Of a stretch of 43,264 nt of DNA, positions 16,712 through 25,431 are shown piece by piece. A program made the translations under genes and the position numbers. The stretch is from contig JABLXR010000035.1 of NCBI GenBank assembly GCA_013178015.1, positions 1 to 43,264 of the forward strand, written 5' to 3'. The number at the start of each line of letters is the position of its first letter. Position 1 is the first letter of the stretch. Source of the DNA: Anaerolineae bacterium. Its GTDB lineage: Bacteria > Chloroflexota > Anaerolineae > DRVO01. The notes beneath the pieces were generated by a model. That model saw nothing but the letters and a program-made list of their open reading frames with translations. It ran no database searches and was not told the DNA's origin.

Positions 16712-17110
16712 GCCGCAGTATCGCTCCGGGCTGAAGCCGCGGAGCCATAGGTGAGTGAAGCCCGGCTGCGCGGGCCAGAGAGCTCTGGCAGCCGGCGAAG
16801 GCCGGCTTCGCCTTGTCGTAGCCCCTGGTTCACCCCTGAGCGGCGATGGTGCTGCGAACCCGTCCCTCCGATCCCAGACTGCTACCGGAGTTGACGCCGG
16901 CCCCATTAGCGGCTAACCTTTTAGCACTGGTGGCACCTCGCCCCAGGGTACCTCTAAGGAGAGACACCAAACCATGACTACCCTCCTCTGGGTCTAGCCT
17001 CCGTCTGAGCTTCGTCTGGCGGCATGTCCTGGCGGCCGCAGCCGTCCGTCCGAGAGCATCCGCTCCGGCCGGCCCGTCGGTCGCACCAGCTACACCCAGG
17101 AGTACAAGTC
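16712..17110. other. Intergenic region with repeat, no larger gene
   Basis: The first part is the repeat at 16723-16835. The second part contains AAGGAG (16956-16961) followed after 12 nt by a seven-codon ORF (ATG 16974, TAG 16995), too short to judge. Confidence 0.4.
16723..16835. repeat. Triple-hairpin intergenic element, copy 2
   Basis: The motif order of the 10101-10211 element is kept: GCTGAAGCCG, GAAGCC, AGCCGGC-GAAG-GCCGGCT hairpin (16790-16807), GGCTTCGCCT, TAGCC and GGTTCA. Many substitutions keep pairing within the stems, which suggests the structure matters or that the element spreads as a hairpin. Confidence 0.7.
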
Positions 17111-17965
17111 ATGGTTTCTCCCTCGCGACGAACCCCCGCGCCCGAGTCCTCGTCGCGCTCGAACAACTGGCGCTGCTGGGACCGCCTGGCCGATTGGTAC
17201 GACGGCTGGGTGGGCCCCACGGGCAGCGAACACCACCGGAAGCTGGCCCTGCCGGCCGCGCTGGAGTTGCTGCGACCCCGGGCCGGAGAGCGCATACTGG
17301 ACGTCGGCGCCGGTCAGGGCGTGCTGGCGCCTGCCATCGTCCAGGGCGGGGCGCGTTACGTCGGAGTAGAAATGAGCCCCCGGCTGCTGCGTCACGCTCG
17401 CCGCCATCGCGGCCGCCTGGGCAAGTTCGTCCGCGCGGACGCGCGCTGCCTGTGGCAATGCCCCTCCCTCGGGCCCGGCTCTTTCGACGGCGTGGTCTTC
17501 CTGCTCAGCATCCAGGACATGGATCCTTTGACCGACGTATTGAGGTCGGCGGCCTGGGCCCTCCGGCCCGGCGGGCGGCTGGTCATGGTGATGACGCATC
17601 CTTGCTTCCGCGTCCCCCGGCAGAGCGGTTGGGGGTGGGATGAGGACCGGCGACTGGTCTACCGCCGGGTAGACTCCTACCTGACCTCCCGGTCCGTGCC
17701 CCTCACACCGCAACCGCTAAAGCGCCGTCGCCAGGTGGTCTGGAGCTTCCATCGGCCCCTGCAGGAGTACGTGAACGGCCTGTCGTGCCAGGGCTTGCTG
17801 GTGGAGCGCATAGAGGAACTGGCCACCCACAGCCACAACCCGGACTCCGCTGGCCGCGCCAAGGCTCACAGGCTGGCCGACCGGGAGATTCCTCTCTTCC
17901 TCGGCCTGAAGGCAGTCAAGCTCGCGGAGACGGAGGCGGGCAAGGAGCAGGTCAACCGACGTTGA
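17111..17965 (+). CDS. Class I SAM-dependent methyltransferase
   Basis: The protein has 284 aa. The SAM-binding glycine motif ILDVGAGQGVLAP lies at about residues 62-74, with the acidic residue VGVEMS at the end of strand 2 and FDGVVFLLSIQDM at motif post-II. RPGGRLVMVMTHPCFR follows, as in UbiE/Methyltransf_11-type enzymes. The C-terminal part (about 180-284) probably forms the substrate cap; the substrate is unknown. ATG 17111 is chosen for AGGAG 9 nt upstream; the frame is open to 17024 without further support. Its last 14 nt overlap the convergent glycosyltransferase gene. Confidence 0.87.
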   Translation: MVSPSRRTPAPESSSRSNNWRCWDRLADWYDGWVGPTGSEHHRKLALPAALELLRPRAGERILDVGAGQGVLAPAIVQGGARYVGVEMSPRLLRHARRHRGRLGKFVRADARCLWQCPSLGPGSFDGVVFLLSIQDMDPLTDVLRSAAWALRPGGRLVMVMTHPCFRVPRQSGWGWDEDRRLVYRRVDSYLTSRSVPLTPQPLKRRRQVVWSFHRPLQEYVNGLSCQGLLVERIEELATHSHNPDSAGRAKAHRLADREIPLFLGLKAVKLAETEAGKEQVNRR

Positions 17966-20324
17966 CCCGCCCCAGGTCCACCTGTCCCCGGCCCTCCCCC
18001 GCTTCCACCTTCATGGAGAGGATGTAGCTGCCCGGCGCTAGGTCGGCGGGAAGGAAGATGATGCGCGGGTCCCGATAGGTCTGCCCGATGGCCCAGGCCT
18101 CCGGCCCGAGGGCCTCGGCGAGGGCCTCGCCCGTGGCAATGGTCCTGAGCTGCCCGCCCGTCTCCAGCACGAACTCGAGTTGTACTCTCTGCCTCTCCTG
18201 TACCCGCCAGAAGAGGGCGATGGACAGCGGCTGCCCGGCCGACAGGGCGATCTCGCGGGCACGCTCGCCCCCCAGCGGTGAGAGGTCCCAGCCCATGAGC
18301 CGCATGGGCCCCAACCCCACCTGCTGGCGGACTACCGTTCGCAGGGCTGCTGCATCCAATAGCTGAGGCATGGGCACCACCTCGATCTGCCCCAGGACCA
18401 GATGGTCGGACCCATCGGGAAGCCTCAGGCGGGCGCCGGTGACCACATCGTACAAGCCCGCCACCACCGTGTAGTTGCCGGGGGGAGTGCCCAGGAGCAC
18501 CGGCACCGCCTGCCGGTCCACCACCGTCACCCCCGGCGCCCACCGGCTGACGGGAAGATGCCCCGAAACGGGTAGCGTATCTCGCTGGCCCACTATGTTG
18601 CTCCTCCCATCCAGCGCCTGGATGAAGAGGGCATACTCGCCGACGGCAGGGCCACTCAGCCGCCAGTGGAACTCGACCGGAACCGCGGCTCCAGGGGTTA
18701 CGCCACCGCCGCCCAGGGCATAGGCTTCCAGGGCGATGCGGTCGCCGAAGATGGCGTTGGCCTGGCGGAGCCGAAGATCCGGCGGAGCGAACTCGTGCTG
18801 AGTCAGGCGCACGTTGCCGTACCAGGTATCAAGGGCCTTATGTGCATTCAAGTCTAGCCAGCTCTCCACCACCCCATCGGGATCGCTCTCGGCCGTGGCC
18901 CAGAGCACGGAGAAGGCGCGCGAGTGCCGCCGGGCGATGGCCGCCAACTCCGCTTCCAGCCGCGCTCTATCAGGGGGCCTGGTGTCGGGCAGGGGATAGA
19001 GGCGGGCGGCGCCTCGGTAGTAGTAGGAGAAGACCTCGACCTGGCCCGGGGCATTCAGGATGACAGCATCCTCCGGTCCTGCTGCCGCCTCGATGTAGGC
19101 GGCCAGTCCCCGGTAATCATCGCGGGAGGCTCCCTGGCCGCCGTAGTAGGCGCTCAGTCCGCCGTACGCCGCCAGGCCGGCCGGCGCCATCACTGCCAGG
19201 GCCGCTGCCACGCCCACCACTGCGCCTGCCCGGCGGGCCCCCGCTGAGGCCAGCCAGGCCGTACCGGCCCCAGCCAGCAGGTGGTAGGCAGGCAGGCCGA
19301 TGAGCAGGAACTTAGCTCGGTACATGGGCCGGAGGAGAGAAATGGCCCAGAGCGATACCGCCGGCCAGATGGCTGCCGTGGCCGCCAGCCCCCAGAGCAG
19401 CCGGTGGCGGGCTCGGGCGGGCGCCAAGGCCAGCCCCAGGACGGCGGGCACGAGCGCCACCCAGCCGACCATCGAGGTAGCCTGGGCTGCCGGCCCCAAG
19501 GAGTAGAGCCGTGCCGCTTCCTCCAGGTAGAACCAGAGGGGCTCCCGGGCGCTGATGGCGGGCCAGCCCCCGGCACTGCGGAGCATGACCGGCAGCCAGG
19601 GCAGGAAGAGCAGAGCTACCGCACCCTGCGCGATGACCCAGTCCCGTACCTCCCCACGCACCGTGCTCCGCGCCGACCGGTAGCGCCCGGCCAGCCAGAG
19701 GGCCAGGGCCAGGTTGTGGAGCGCCAGCACCATCAGCCCCAGGTAGTGCGACCACAGCAGCCCGGCAGCGGCCAGAACGTAGCCGGCGGCCCAGCGGCGC
19801 GCCCGGAAGCCCTGCTCGCGGGCCAGCAGATACTCGCTCAGCGCCCAGGTGGAGACCGCCGCCAGCAGCGCCACCAGAGCGTACGCCCTGGCTTCCTGGG
19901 AGTAGTAGACCGCGAATGGGGAAACCACCGCCAGAGCTCCCGCCGCCACTGCAGCGGCCTCACCTGCCAGCCGGCGAGCCCACAGGTAGGTAACCAGCAC
20001 CAGCAGGCAGCCAATGACGGCCGAGAGGGACCTCAGCCCCGCCTCGGAGGTGCCGAACAGACGGGCCCACAAGTTGAGCAGGTAGTAGTACAGCGGCGGA
20101 TGGATGTCGGCTCCGGCGGCGGGGGCGATGTCCGCCAGGGAGCGAAGGGTCATACCCCAGGAGTTGCCCTCGTCGGCCCACAGGCTCTGCCGGCTGAGGC
20201 CCTCGAAGCGGAAGACGACTGCAGCCACGAATAGTGCCGCCGGCACCATCGCCCGCGAGAGCCCCCCGGCCCGGAACTGGCGAGCCCTGTCCGACGTCCA
20301 TATGATGGAGCCGTGGGCAGACAT
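17952..20324 (-). CDS. GT39-like polytopic membrane glycosyltransferase
   Basis: The protein has 790 aa. The N-terminal half has about ten transmembrane helices with the ArnT/PMT hallmarks LWADEG (Asp51-Glu52 in the first extracytoplasmic loop) and DIHPPLYYY (73-81). Such enzymes use polyprenyl-phosphate sugars to glycosylate lipids or proteins outside the membrane. The C-terminal half (about 440-790) is a soluble extracytoplasmic region with two beta-rich modules, unusually large for the family. ATG 20324 is chosen because the frame before it is repetitive and a TATAAT box sits 7 nt upstream of it, implying a leaderless mRNA. The 3' end overlaps the methyltransferase gene by 14 nt. Confidence 0.88.
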   Translation of the reverse strand: MSAHGSIIWTSDRARQFRAGGLSRAMVPAALFVAAVVFRFEGLSRQSLWADEGNSWGMTLRSLADIAPAAGADIHPPLYYYLLNLWARLFGTSEAGLRSLSAVIGCLLVLVTYLWARRLAGEAAAVAAGALAVVSPFAVYYSQEARAYALVALLAAVSTWALSEYLLAREQGFRARRWAAGYVLAAAGLLWSHYLGLMVLALHNLALALWLAGRYRSARSTVRGEVRDWVIAQGAVALLFLPWLPVMLRSAGGWPAISAREPLWFYLEEAARLYSLGPAAQATSMVGWVALVPAVLGLALAPARARHRLLWGLAATAAIWPAVSLWAISLLRPMYRAKFLLIGLPAYHLLAGAGTAWLASAGARRAGAVVGVAAALAVMAPAGLAAYGGLSAYYGGQGASRDDYRGLAAYIEAAAGPEDAVILNAPGQVEVFSYYYRGAARLYPLPDTRPPDRARLEAELAAIARRHSRAFSVLWATAESDPDGVVESWLDLNAHKALDTWYGNVRLTQHEFAPPDLRLRQANAIFGDRIALEAYALGGGGVTPGAAVPVEFHWRLSGPAVGEYALFIQALDGRSNIVGQRDTLPVSGHLPVSRWAPGVTVVDRQAVPVLLGTPPGNYTVVAGLYDVVTGARLRLPDGSDHLVLGQIEVVPMPQLLDAAALRTVVRQQVGLGPMRLMGWDLSPLGGERAREIALSAGQPLSIALFWRVQERQRVQLEFVLETGGQLRTIATGEALAEALGPEAWAIGQTYRDPRIIFLPADLAPGSYILSMKVEAGEGRGQVDLGRVNVG

Positions 20325-20330
20325 GCGACG

Positions 20331-20360
20331 ATTATAGGCAGCCGCAGAACCGGGCGGCAA
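20331..20360 (-). promoter_or_regulatory. Leaderless-type promoter of the glycosyltransferase gene
   Basis: On the minus strand, TTGCCG (20355-20360), an 18-nt spacer and TATAAT (20331-20336) are followed 7 nt later by the A of ATG 20324. The transcription start would therefore fall on the start codon. No Shine-Dalgarno is present, in keeping with leaderless translation. Confidence 0.6.
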
Positions 20361-20395
20361 CAACCCGCCGGTCAGGGCGGAGTGAGAGGTGCAGC

Positions 20396-21160
20396 GTGAG
20401 AGGGAGCAACCCTCTGTACGGTCTCCTGTTTCTGCTGGTGATCGGCGTGGCCGTTGTGGCTGGATACGTCGTAGCCAGCAGCGTCCGCATCGGACCTCTT
20501 CGCCCGCCCGACATCCTGGCCCACCTCTCTTCGCCCACGCCCACACCCGGGCGAGTCGAAGCCCGTCTGGTGACCCCTTCGCCCACCGGCGACCATCCCG
20601 AAGCGGACGCCACTCCTGCCGCCTGGCCCACCGTGCCCCTGCCCACGGAGCGCCCGGCGCCCACCGTGATCGTCCCCACCTTCGCTCCCGCCCCCACCGC
20701 CACCTCCGGCTCGAGCTCGCTAGGGCCCACCGCTGCCCAGCCCGCGGAAGAGCGAGGGACGCCCACGCCAGCGGCCACCGGCCAACTGGAACCGCCTTCG
20801 CCCACGCCCACCCGGCCGGCCTACCTGTTCGTACCCGCCGGCGCTCCCACTATGGCCGAAGACCGGGGATGCTTCGTGGGCGCCGTCTTCGGCTACGTCA
20901 AGGACGAGAGAGGCAATCCGCTGCCCGGAGTGCAACTTCGGGTCTACGATCCCTGGAACCACAACTTCCCCGCCATCACCAAGCAGCCTCCCGACACCGG
21001 CTACTACGACGTCATCCTGGGGACGGGCCCGGCGACCTACTACGTGGTGGTGGTGGACTCCCTGGGCAACCAGATCTCCCCGGTGGTGGAGGTACAGCAC
21101 CGGGAGGGCGCCAAAGGTTGCTGGTACCAGGTGGACTTCCTGCGCACCCGCCCGCAATAG
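20396..21160 (+). CDS. Membrane-anchored protein with Pro-rich linker and carboxypeptidase-regulatory-like domain
   Basis: The protein has 254 aa. One transmembrane segment (about residues 6-28) is followed by a long Pro/Thr/Ala linker (45-145) and a C-terminal beta-sandwich of the carboxypeptidase-regulatory/SdrD-B type (FGYVKDERGNPLPGVQLRVYD ... GYYDVILGTGPATYYVVVVD). Such domains are structural modules of surface proteins. GTG 20396 has GAGAGG at a suitable distance. It is divergent from the glycosyltransferase gene, 71 nt away, so the two may share a control region. The G of its TAG stop is the first base of the CTGAT palindrome at 21160. Confidence 0.82.
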   Translation: MRGSNPLYGLLFLLVIGVAVVAGYVVASSVRIGPLRPPDILAHLSSPTPTPGRVEARLVTPSPTGDHPEADATPAAWPTVPLPTERPAPTVIVPTFAPAPTATSGSSSLGPTAAQPAEERGTPTPAATGQLEPPSPTPTRPAYLFVPAGAPTMAEDRGCFVGAVFGYVKDERGNPLPGVQLRVYDPWNHNFPAITKQPPDTGYYDVILGTGPATYYVVVVDSLGNQISPVVEVQHREGAKGCWYQVDFLRTRPQ

Positions 21161-21260
21161 GACGCTGATGGCCCTGATACTGCGCTGATTCTCGCTGATC
21201 TTCGTTCGTCACTCTTCAGGATCAGCACCAATCTGCGCAGTATCAGCGGCATCAGCGTTT
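21160..21260. repeat. CTGAT-family inverted repeat, copy 2 (long)
   Basis: Arms of 41 nt (21160-21200 and 21220-21260) match at 33 positions when one is inverted, around a 19-nt loop. Each arm iterates a CGCTGAT-containing unit four times. It lies between convergent genes, beginning at the stop of one and ending 10 nt before the stop of the other. Confidence 0.85.
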
Positions 21261-21270
21261 CATTCCCCGC

Positions 21271-22164
21271 TCAGGCGAGAGCAGTCTGGGCGAACTCCAC
21301 CTGCGAGCCGGCACCGAAGGGCCGCACCAGGTCGGGCATCAGATAGCGGAGGTGGAAAAGGGAATCGGCGCCGGTACAGTGGTTGAGATACAGCTGGGGA
21401 GAGCCCCAGGCCTGCAGGCGCTGAGACAACTCGCGAAGGTGCTCTTGGGGAACTCCCGCCAGGTGAGTGCCCCCTATCACCGCCACCAGAGGGACATCGA
21501 GGCGCTCCCTGACGGCCTCCAGGATGTTGAGCACGCCGGCATGGGCACAGCCCAGCAGCACCACCACCCCGTCTCGTACCTTCAACACCAGCGACAAATC
21601 GTCGCGGTAAGGGTCGGGAGCGAAGCTGTCGCCCACTTTGACCACGTGAAGCTTCCCCCGTCCTTCCGGGTAGGGACGCTGCCGGATCTCACCGGTGGTC
21701 CACACTCCCGGCACCACTTCGGTGGGCTGATCGCTCAGCCGCGGAAGGAAAGCGTGCTCCAGGACCTGCTGCCGCTCGCGGTTCATGCCAATGGACCGCC
21801 GTTCGGGGCCAGAGAACCTTTCCTCGAAGATCCCGGGGTGAGCCACCAGCGGCCTGCGGCTCAGGAGAGGGGCCAGTGCCTCCAGCCCTCCAGTGTGGTC
21901 GGTGTGGCCGTGGCTGAGCACCACCGCGTCCGGAACGGCCGCCCTGAGGGCCTTGAGATTGTGCCTAACCACCGCGCCGCTCTCCCCGGTGTCGAACAGA
22001 ACGCGACCGCCCTGCGCCTCCACCAGAAGCGACAGCCCGTGCTCGGCCAATAGGCCGCCACGAGAGACGCAGTTGTCCACCACGCAAGTAACTCTCAAGC
22101 CTTGCCCCTTGCCGACGCTTGGCGCGCCGGCACCACCGAGCTTATCCCCGGATGCCCGCGGCAT
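21271..22164 (-). CDS. MBL-fold metallohydrolase, DHPS-like branch
   Basis: The protein has 297 aa. The zinc-binding SHGHTDH (His85, His87, Asp89, His90) is present, with FDTGESG before it and GCAHAGVLNI, GGTHLAG and YLNHCTG after it, giving further ligands. The sequence VTCVVDNCVSR ... GLSLLVE matches the branch often named 7,8-dihydropterin-6-yl-methyl-4-(beta-D-ribofuranosyl)aminobenzene 5'-phosphate synthase-like; real substrates in bacteria are uncertain. ATG 22164 lies 7 nt after GGAGG; TTG one codon earlier is less likely. It is divergent from the solute-binding protein gene. Confidence 0.88.
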   Translation of the reverse strand: MPRASGDKLGGAGAPSVGKGQGLRVTCVVDNCVSRGGLLAEHGLSLLVEAQGGRVLFDTGESGAVVRHNLKALRAAVPDAVVLSHGHTDHTGGLEALAPLLSRRPLVAHPGIFEERFSGPERRSIGMNRERQQVLEHAFLPRLSDQPTEVVPGVWTTGEIRQRPYPEGRGKLHVVKVGDSFAPDPYRDDLSLVLKVRDGVVVLLGCAHAGVLNILEAVRERLDVPLVAVIGGTHLAGVPQEHLRELSQRLQAWGSPQLYLNHCTGADSLFHLRYLMPDLVRPFGAGSQVEFAQTALA

Positions 22165-22228
22165 CAAGTCGCCTCCAGAGCGGGGGTTACCGGTTCGCCG
22201 TCCGGGGCGTCAGCGCTCCGACGCCACT

Positions 22229-22257
22229 TTGACCGGCAAGGACCGGCCCCCTAGAAT
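22229..22257 (+). promoter_or_regulatory. Promoter of the solute-binding protein gene
   Basis: TTGACC (22229-22234), a 17-nt spacer and TAGAAT (22252-22257) precede the GTG start by 60 nt. Confidence 0.65.
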
Positions 22258-22316
22258 GGCGCGAGCTAGCCGAGCGTGGCCTGAACCCCGCCATACGCGA
22301 CCAAGGAGTCTCACCC

Positions 22317-24023
22317 GTGACCGGCAATCGCTCGCCTCTCATCGTTCTGCTGGTGATCGCCGTTGCCTGCAGCTGCATCGCCCTGCTCCTGGGTTGCGCC
22401 GGAGTAGGCTACGTCGCGTGGCGCGGTGAGGAGGTAGTGTCCGGAGGCATCCAGCGCCAGGCAACCGCCGTCATCACGCGGGTGCCTGCCTCTCCCACCG
22501 CGCAGGGACCGGACGGCCGACCCTTAGGGGGTGAGCTGCGGCTGCCCGGCGCCATGCCGCCTACTCTGGACCCAGCCCTCAGCCAGGACAGCACCTCCGC
22601 CCAGTACATCGTGGAGATCTTCAGCGGCCTGGTCACCGCTGGGCCCGACCTGGAGCTGGTTCCTGACATCGCCGAGGACTACGAGATCAGTGACGATGGC
22701 CGGGTGTACACCTTCCATCTCCGTCGCAACGTCCGCTTCCACAACGGAACGCCGGTCACCGCTGACGACTTCAAGTTCTCCCTCGAACGATCCTGTGACC
22801 CTGCCACCGGCTCGCCCATCGCGGCCACCTACCTGGGGGATATCGTAGGAGCGAGAGAGATGCTCGCCGGCCGGGCCCGGGAGCTGGCCGGAGTGCGCGT
22901 CGTGGACGACTACACTCTGGAGATCGAGATAGACGCGCCGCGGCCCTCCTTCCTGGCCAAGCTGTCCCATCCGGTGGCCTTCGTGGTAGACCGCCGCAGT
23001 CTCCAGTCCGACGACATCTTCCAACGCTTCACCGGTACCGGCCCCTTCAAGCTGGTCGAGGTCATACCGGGGGATCGCATCGTCCTGGAGGCGAACCGGG
23101 ACTACTACCGCGACCCTCGGCCGGCACTAGACCGAGTGGTGTACCGGCTGGGTGGGGGAGATCCGGTCACCATGTACGAGAACGACGAGCTGGATGCCAC
23201 TCTGGTTGGTACTGCTACTCTGCCCCGCATAACCGATCCGGCTAGCGGCCTCGCCTCCGAGCTCACCGTGAGCGAGCAACTGGCTACTTTCTACGTGGGG
23301 CTGAACTGCGAGACCCCGCCCTTCGACGACCTCGAGGTTCGACGAGCCTTCGCCCTGGCGCTGGACCGGCAGAAGATCGTGGACATCCTTTACGAGGGCA
23401 CGGTGCCTGCGGCCAAGACGGTGGTACCCCCGCAAATGCCGGACTACGACAACGAGGGGCTGGCCGCGCCCGCGTTGGACGTAGAAGAAGCCCGGCGGGC
23501 GCTAGCCCGGTCCTCCTACGGGAGCGCCGGAGCCCTCCCGCCCATCACTCTTTACGTGGCTTCCGCTACTCCCCAGACGGATCCCGTGGCCGAGGCGATC
23601 GCCGTCATCCTGGAGGAGAACCTTGGGGTGACCCTGGAGGTGGAGCAGAGCGACTGGTCTACCTTCCTGGACGGTCTGAATTACAGCGCCCATCCCTATC
23701 AGATGTACATTCTGGGCTGGATTGCCGACTACGCTGATCCGGAGAACTTCCTGAATGTGCTTTTCTCCAGCGGTAGCCACGACAACCACAGCGGCTACTC
23801 CAATCCAGAGGTGGACCGGCTGCTGGCCGAGGCGGGCCTGGAGATGGATCAGGAGGAGCGCCACCGCTTGTACCTGGAGGCGGAGGAGGTGATCCTCTCC
23901 GAGGTCCCGGTCATCCCCCTGTACCACGACGTGGAGTACTGGCTCACCAAGCCCTACGTCCGCCAGCTGCCCCATCCGGCCATGGTAGTCCCTGTGCTCC
24001 AGTATGCCTACATCCAACCCTGA
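22317..24023 (+). CDS. Family 5 extracellular solute-binding protein (ABC importer)
   Basis: The protein has 568 aa. An N-terminal hydrophobic segment (7-27) ends in LLLGC, a possible lipobox at Cys27. The SBP_bac_5 domain starts at about residue 75 (PPTLDPALSQDSTSAQYIVEIFSGL), followed by PDIAEDYEISDDGRVYTFHLRRNVRFHNG, and ends with EVPVIPLYH. Family members capture peptides, nickel or glycosides for ABC import. GTG 22317 follows AAGGAG and a good promoter at 22229-22257. No permease or ATPase gene is adjacent, which is unusual; the partner transporter must be elsewhere if it functions in uptake. The amidohydrolase starts 26 nt downstream. Confidence 0.9.
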   Translation: MTGNRSPLIVLLVIAVACSCIALLLGCAGVGYVAWRGEEVVSGGIQRQATAVITRVPASPTAQGPDGRPLGGELRLPGAMPPTLDPALSQDSTSAQYIVEIFSGLVTAGPDLELVPDIAEDYEISDDGRVYTFHLRRNVRFHNGTPVTADDFKFSLERSCDPATGSPIAATYLGDIVGAREMLAGRARELAGVRVVDDYTLEIEIDAPRPSFLAKLSHPVAFVVDRRSLQSDDIFQRFTGTGPFKLVEVIPGDRIVLEANRDYYRDPRPALDRVVYRLGGGDPVTMYENDELDATLVGTATLPRITDPASGLASELTVSEQLATFYVGLNCETPPFDDLEVRRAFALALDRQKIVDILYEGTVPAAKTVVPPQMPDYDNEGLAAPALDVEEARRALARSSYGSAGALPPITLYVASATPQTDPVAEAIAVILEENLGVTLEVEQSDWSTFLDGLNYSAHPYQMYILGWIADYADPENFLNVLFSSGSHDNHSGYSNPEVDRLLAEAGLEMDQEERHRLYLEAEEVILSEVPVIPLYHDVEYWLTKPYVRQLPHPAMVVPVLQYAYIQP

Positions 24024-24049
24024 GAGGCAGGCGCCAGCGGAGGACAGGA

Positions 24050-25180
24050 TTGACCTACGATCTGCTCATCACCGGCGGGCGAGTGATCGACCCGGCCCAA
24101 GGCCTAGATGGTCCCGCCGATGTGGCCCTGCTTCAGGGCAGGGTGGCTGCGGTCGAAGCTGACCTCTCGGGCTTTGAGGCCGTCTCCCGGCTGGACGCTA
24201 CCGGCTGCCTGGTGGTGCCGGGACTGATAGACCTTCACACCCACGTGGCTTTCCGCCTGGACGCCATCAGCATCGAGGCCGATCGACATGCCCCCTCCTC
24301 GGGCGTCACTACTTGGGTAGACGCCGGCAGCGCCGGAGCCGCCAACTTCGCTGGCTTTCGGCACTACGTCATCGAGCCCTCGTGCGTCCGCATCCTGCCC
24401 TTCCTGAACGTCTCCGAGCCCGGGCTGACCTGCCTGGAGGTGGTCCACGGCGTCATCGAGCACCTGGACGCCGACTCCGCCTTCCGTGCGGTGGAGGAGA
24501 ACCGGGACCTGATGAAGGGCATCAAGGTGCTGAGCTGCGCCATGCGCGTAGGCCCTACCGGCCTCACCCCACTCCGGGTGGCACTAGAGGTGGGGCGGGC
24601 CACCGATCTGCCGGTGATGTGCCACATCGGCGCGCCACCCCCGGGCCTGGGAGACATGCTCCCTTTGATGCGCCCCGGCGACATCGTCACCCACATCTAC
24701 AAGGGGCGGAAGGGCTGTCTGATGGTGGGGAACGACCGCGTGCGGCCGGAGGCCTGGGAAGCGCGCCGACGGGGGGTGCTGTTTGACGTGGGCCACGGCG
24801 CTGGCAGCTTCTCCTGGGAAGTGGCCCGCGCCGCTCTCGACCAGGGCTTCCCCCCGGACTTCATCTCCAGCGACCTGCATCGGTCCAGCGTGGGCTCCGG
24901 CGCCTTCAGCCTGCCCTCGGTGATGAGCAAGTTTCTGCATCTGGGCTTGCCCCTGCAGGAGGTAGTGCAACTGGTCACCGACGCGCCCGCCCGGGTGCTG
25001 GGGCTGCAGGGCGAGGTCGGTTGCCTTCGACCTGGCGCTTGCGGCGATGTGACCGTGTTGCGGCTGGAAGAGGGCCGGTTCCCACTGGCGGACTGCGAGG
25101 GCGTGCAGGAGGAGTTGCACCAGCGCCTGGTCGCGGTCCGCACCGTGGCGGCGGGTGTGGAGCTGGACGCCTGCTCCTGA
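24050..25180 (+). CDS. Amidohydrolase (dihydroorotase/deacetylase-like)
   Basis: The protein has 376 aa of the cyclic amidohydrolase superfamily: DLHTHV (His63, His65), GIKVLS with the candidate carboxylated Lys159, CHIGAPP (His192), THIYKG (His215) and SSDLH (Asp275). This set of metal ligands is complete. It resembles the amidohydrolase/deacetylase branch related to D-aminoacylases and EF0837-type enzymes; the substrate is unknown. The start is TTG 24050, strongly supported by GGAGG (24039-24043) six nt upstream. Coupling with a solute-binding protein suggests use of an imported amide-containing compound. Confidence 0.86.
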   Translation: MTYDLLITGGRVIDPAQGLDGPADVALLQGRVAAVEADLSGFEAVSRLDATGCLVVPGLIDLHTHVAFRLDAISIEADRHAPSSGVTTWVDAGSAGAANFAGFRHYVIEPSCVRILPFLNVSEPGLTCLEVVHGVIEHLDADSAFRAVEENRDLMKGIKVLSCAMRVGPTGLTPLRVALEVGRATDLPVMCHIGAPPPGLGDMLPLMRPGDIVTHIYKGRKGCLMVGNDRVRPEAWEARRRGVLFDVGHGAGSFSWEVARAALDQGFPPDFISSDLHRSSVGSGAFSLPSVMSKFLHLGLPLQEVVQLVTDAPARVLGLQGEVGCLRPGACGDVTVLRLEEGRFPLADCEGVQEELHQRLVAVRTVAAGVELDACS

Positions 25181-25352
25181 CGGCGACAACACCCGCTTGT
25201 GTAGGGTGGCAGCGGCGGTCTCCGCGGGCAGGCTCAAAGCCTCGCCGTGGTGCCACGGCTGGCGGTCCCGCCCCTGGGGCGAGCTCTTGGGATGCACGTC
25301 AGGAACAGCGAAAAGCCACGGTCGTGACCGTAGCTTGTGTCGATGATATGGA

Positions 25353-25431
25353 AGGCCTCGCCCTTCAAACCCGGAGCTAACCCTCGACTTGCCTAACTGA
25401 CATTACATCACCGACGACTCGGGCGAGGCCT
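25353..25431. repeat. 11-bp perfect inverted repeat enclosing 57 bp
   Basis: AGGCCTCGCCC (25353-25363) and its exact reverse complement (25421-25431) flank a 57-nt interior without coding signs. Both arms were read directly. Confidence 0.6.

Noticed and set aside
16930-16997. T-box-like words (GGTGGCACCTCG) and a seven-codon ORF before the methyltransferase
   Set aside because: Only a partial match to the T-box core; no Stem I features or specifier stem could be recognised, and the downstream gene is not an amino-acid-related gene.
17952-17965. 14-nt overlap of the methyltransferase and glycosyltransferase genes as a regulatory feature
   Set aside because: Short convergent 3' overlaps are common and no further signal supports a special role.
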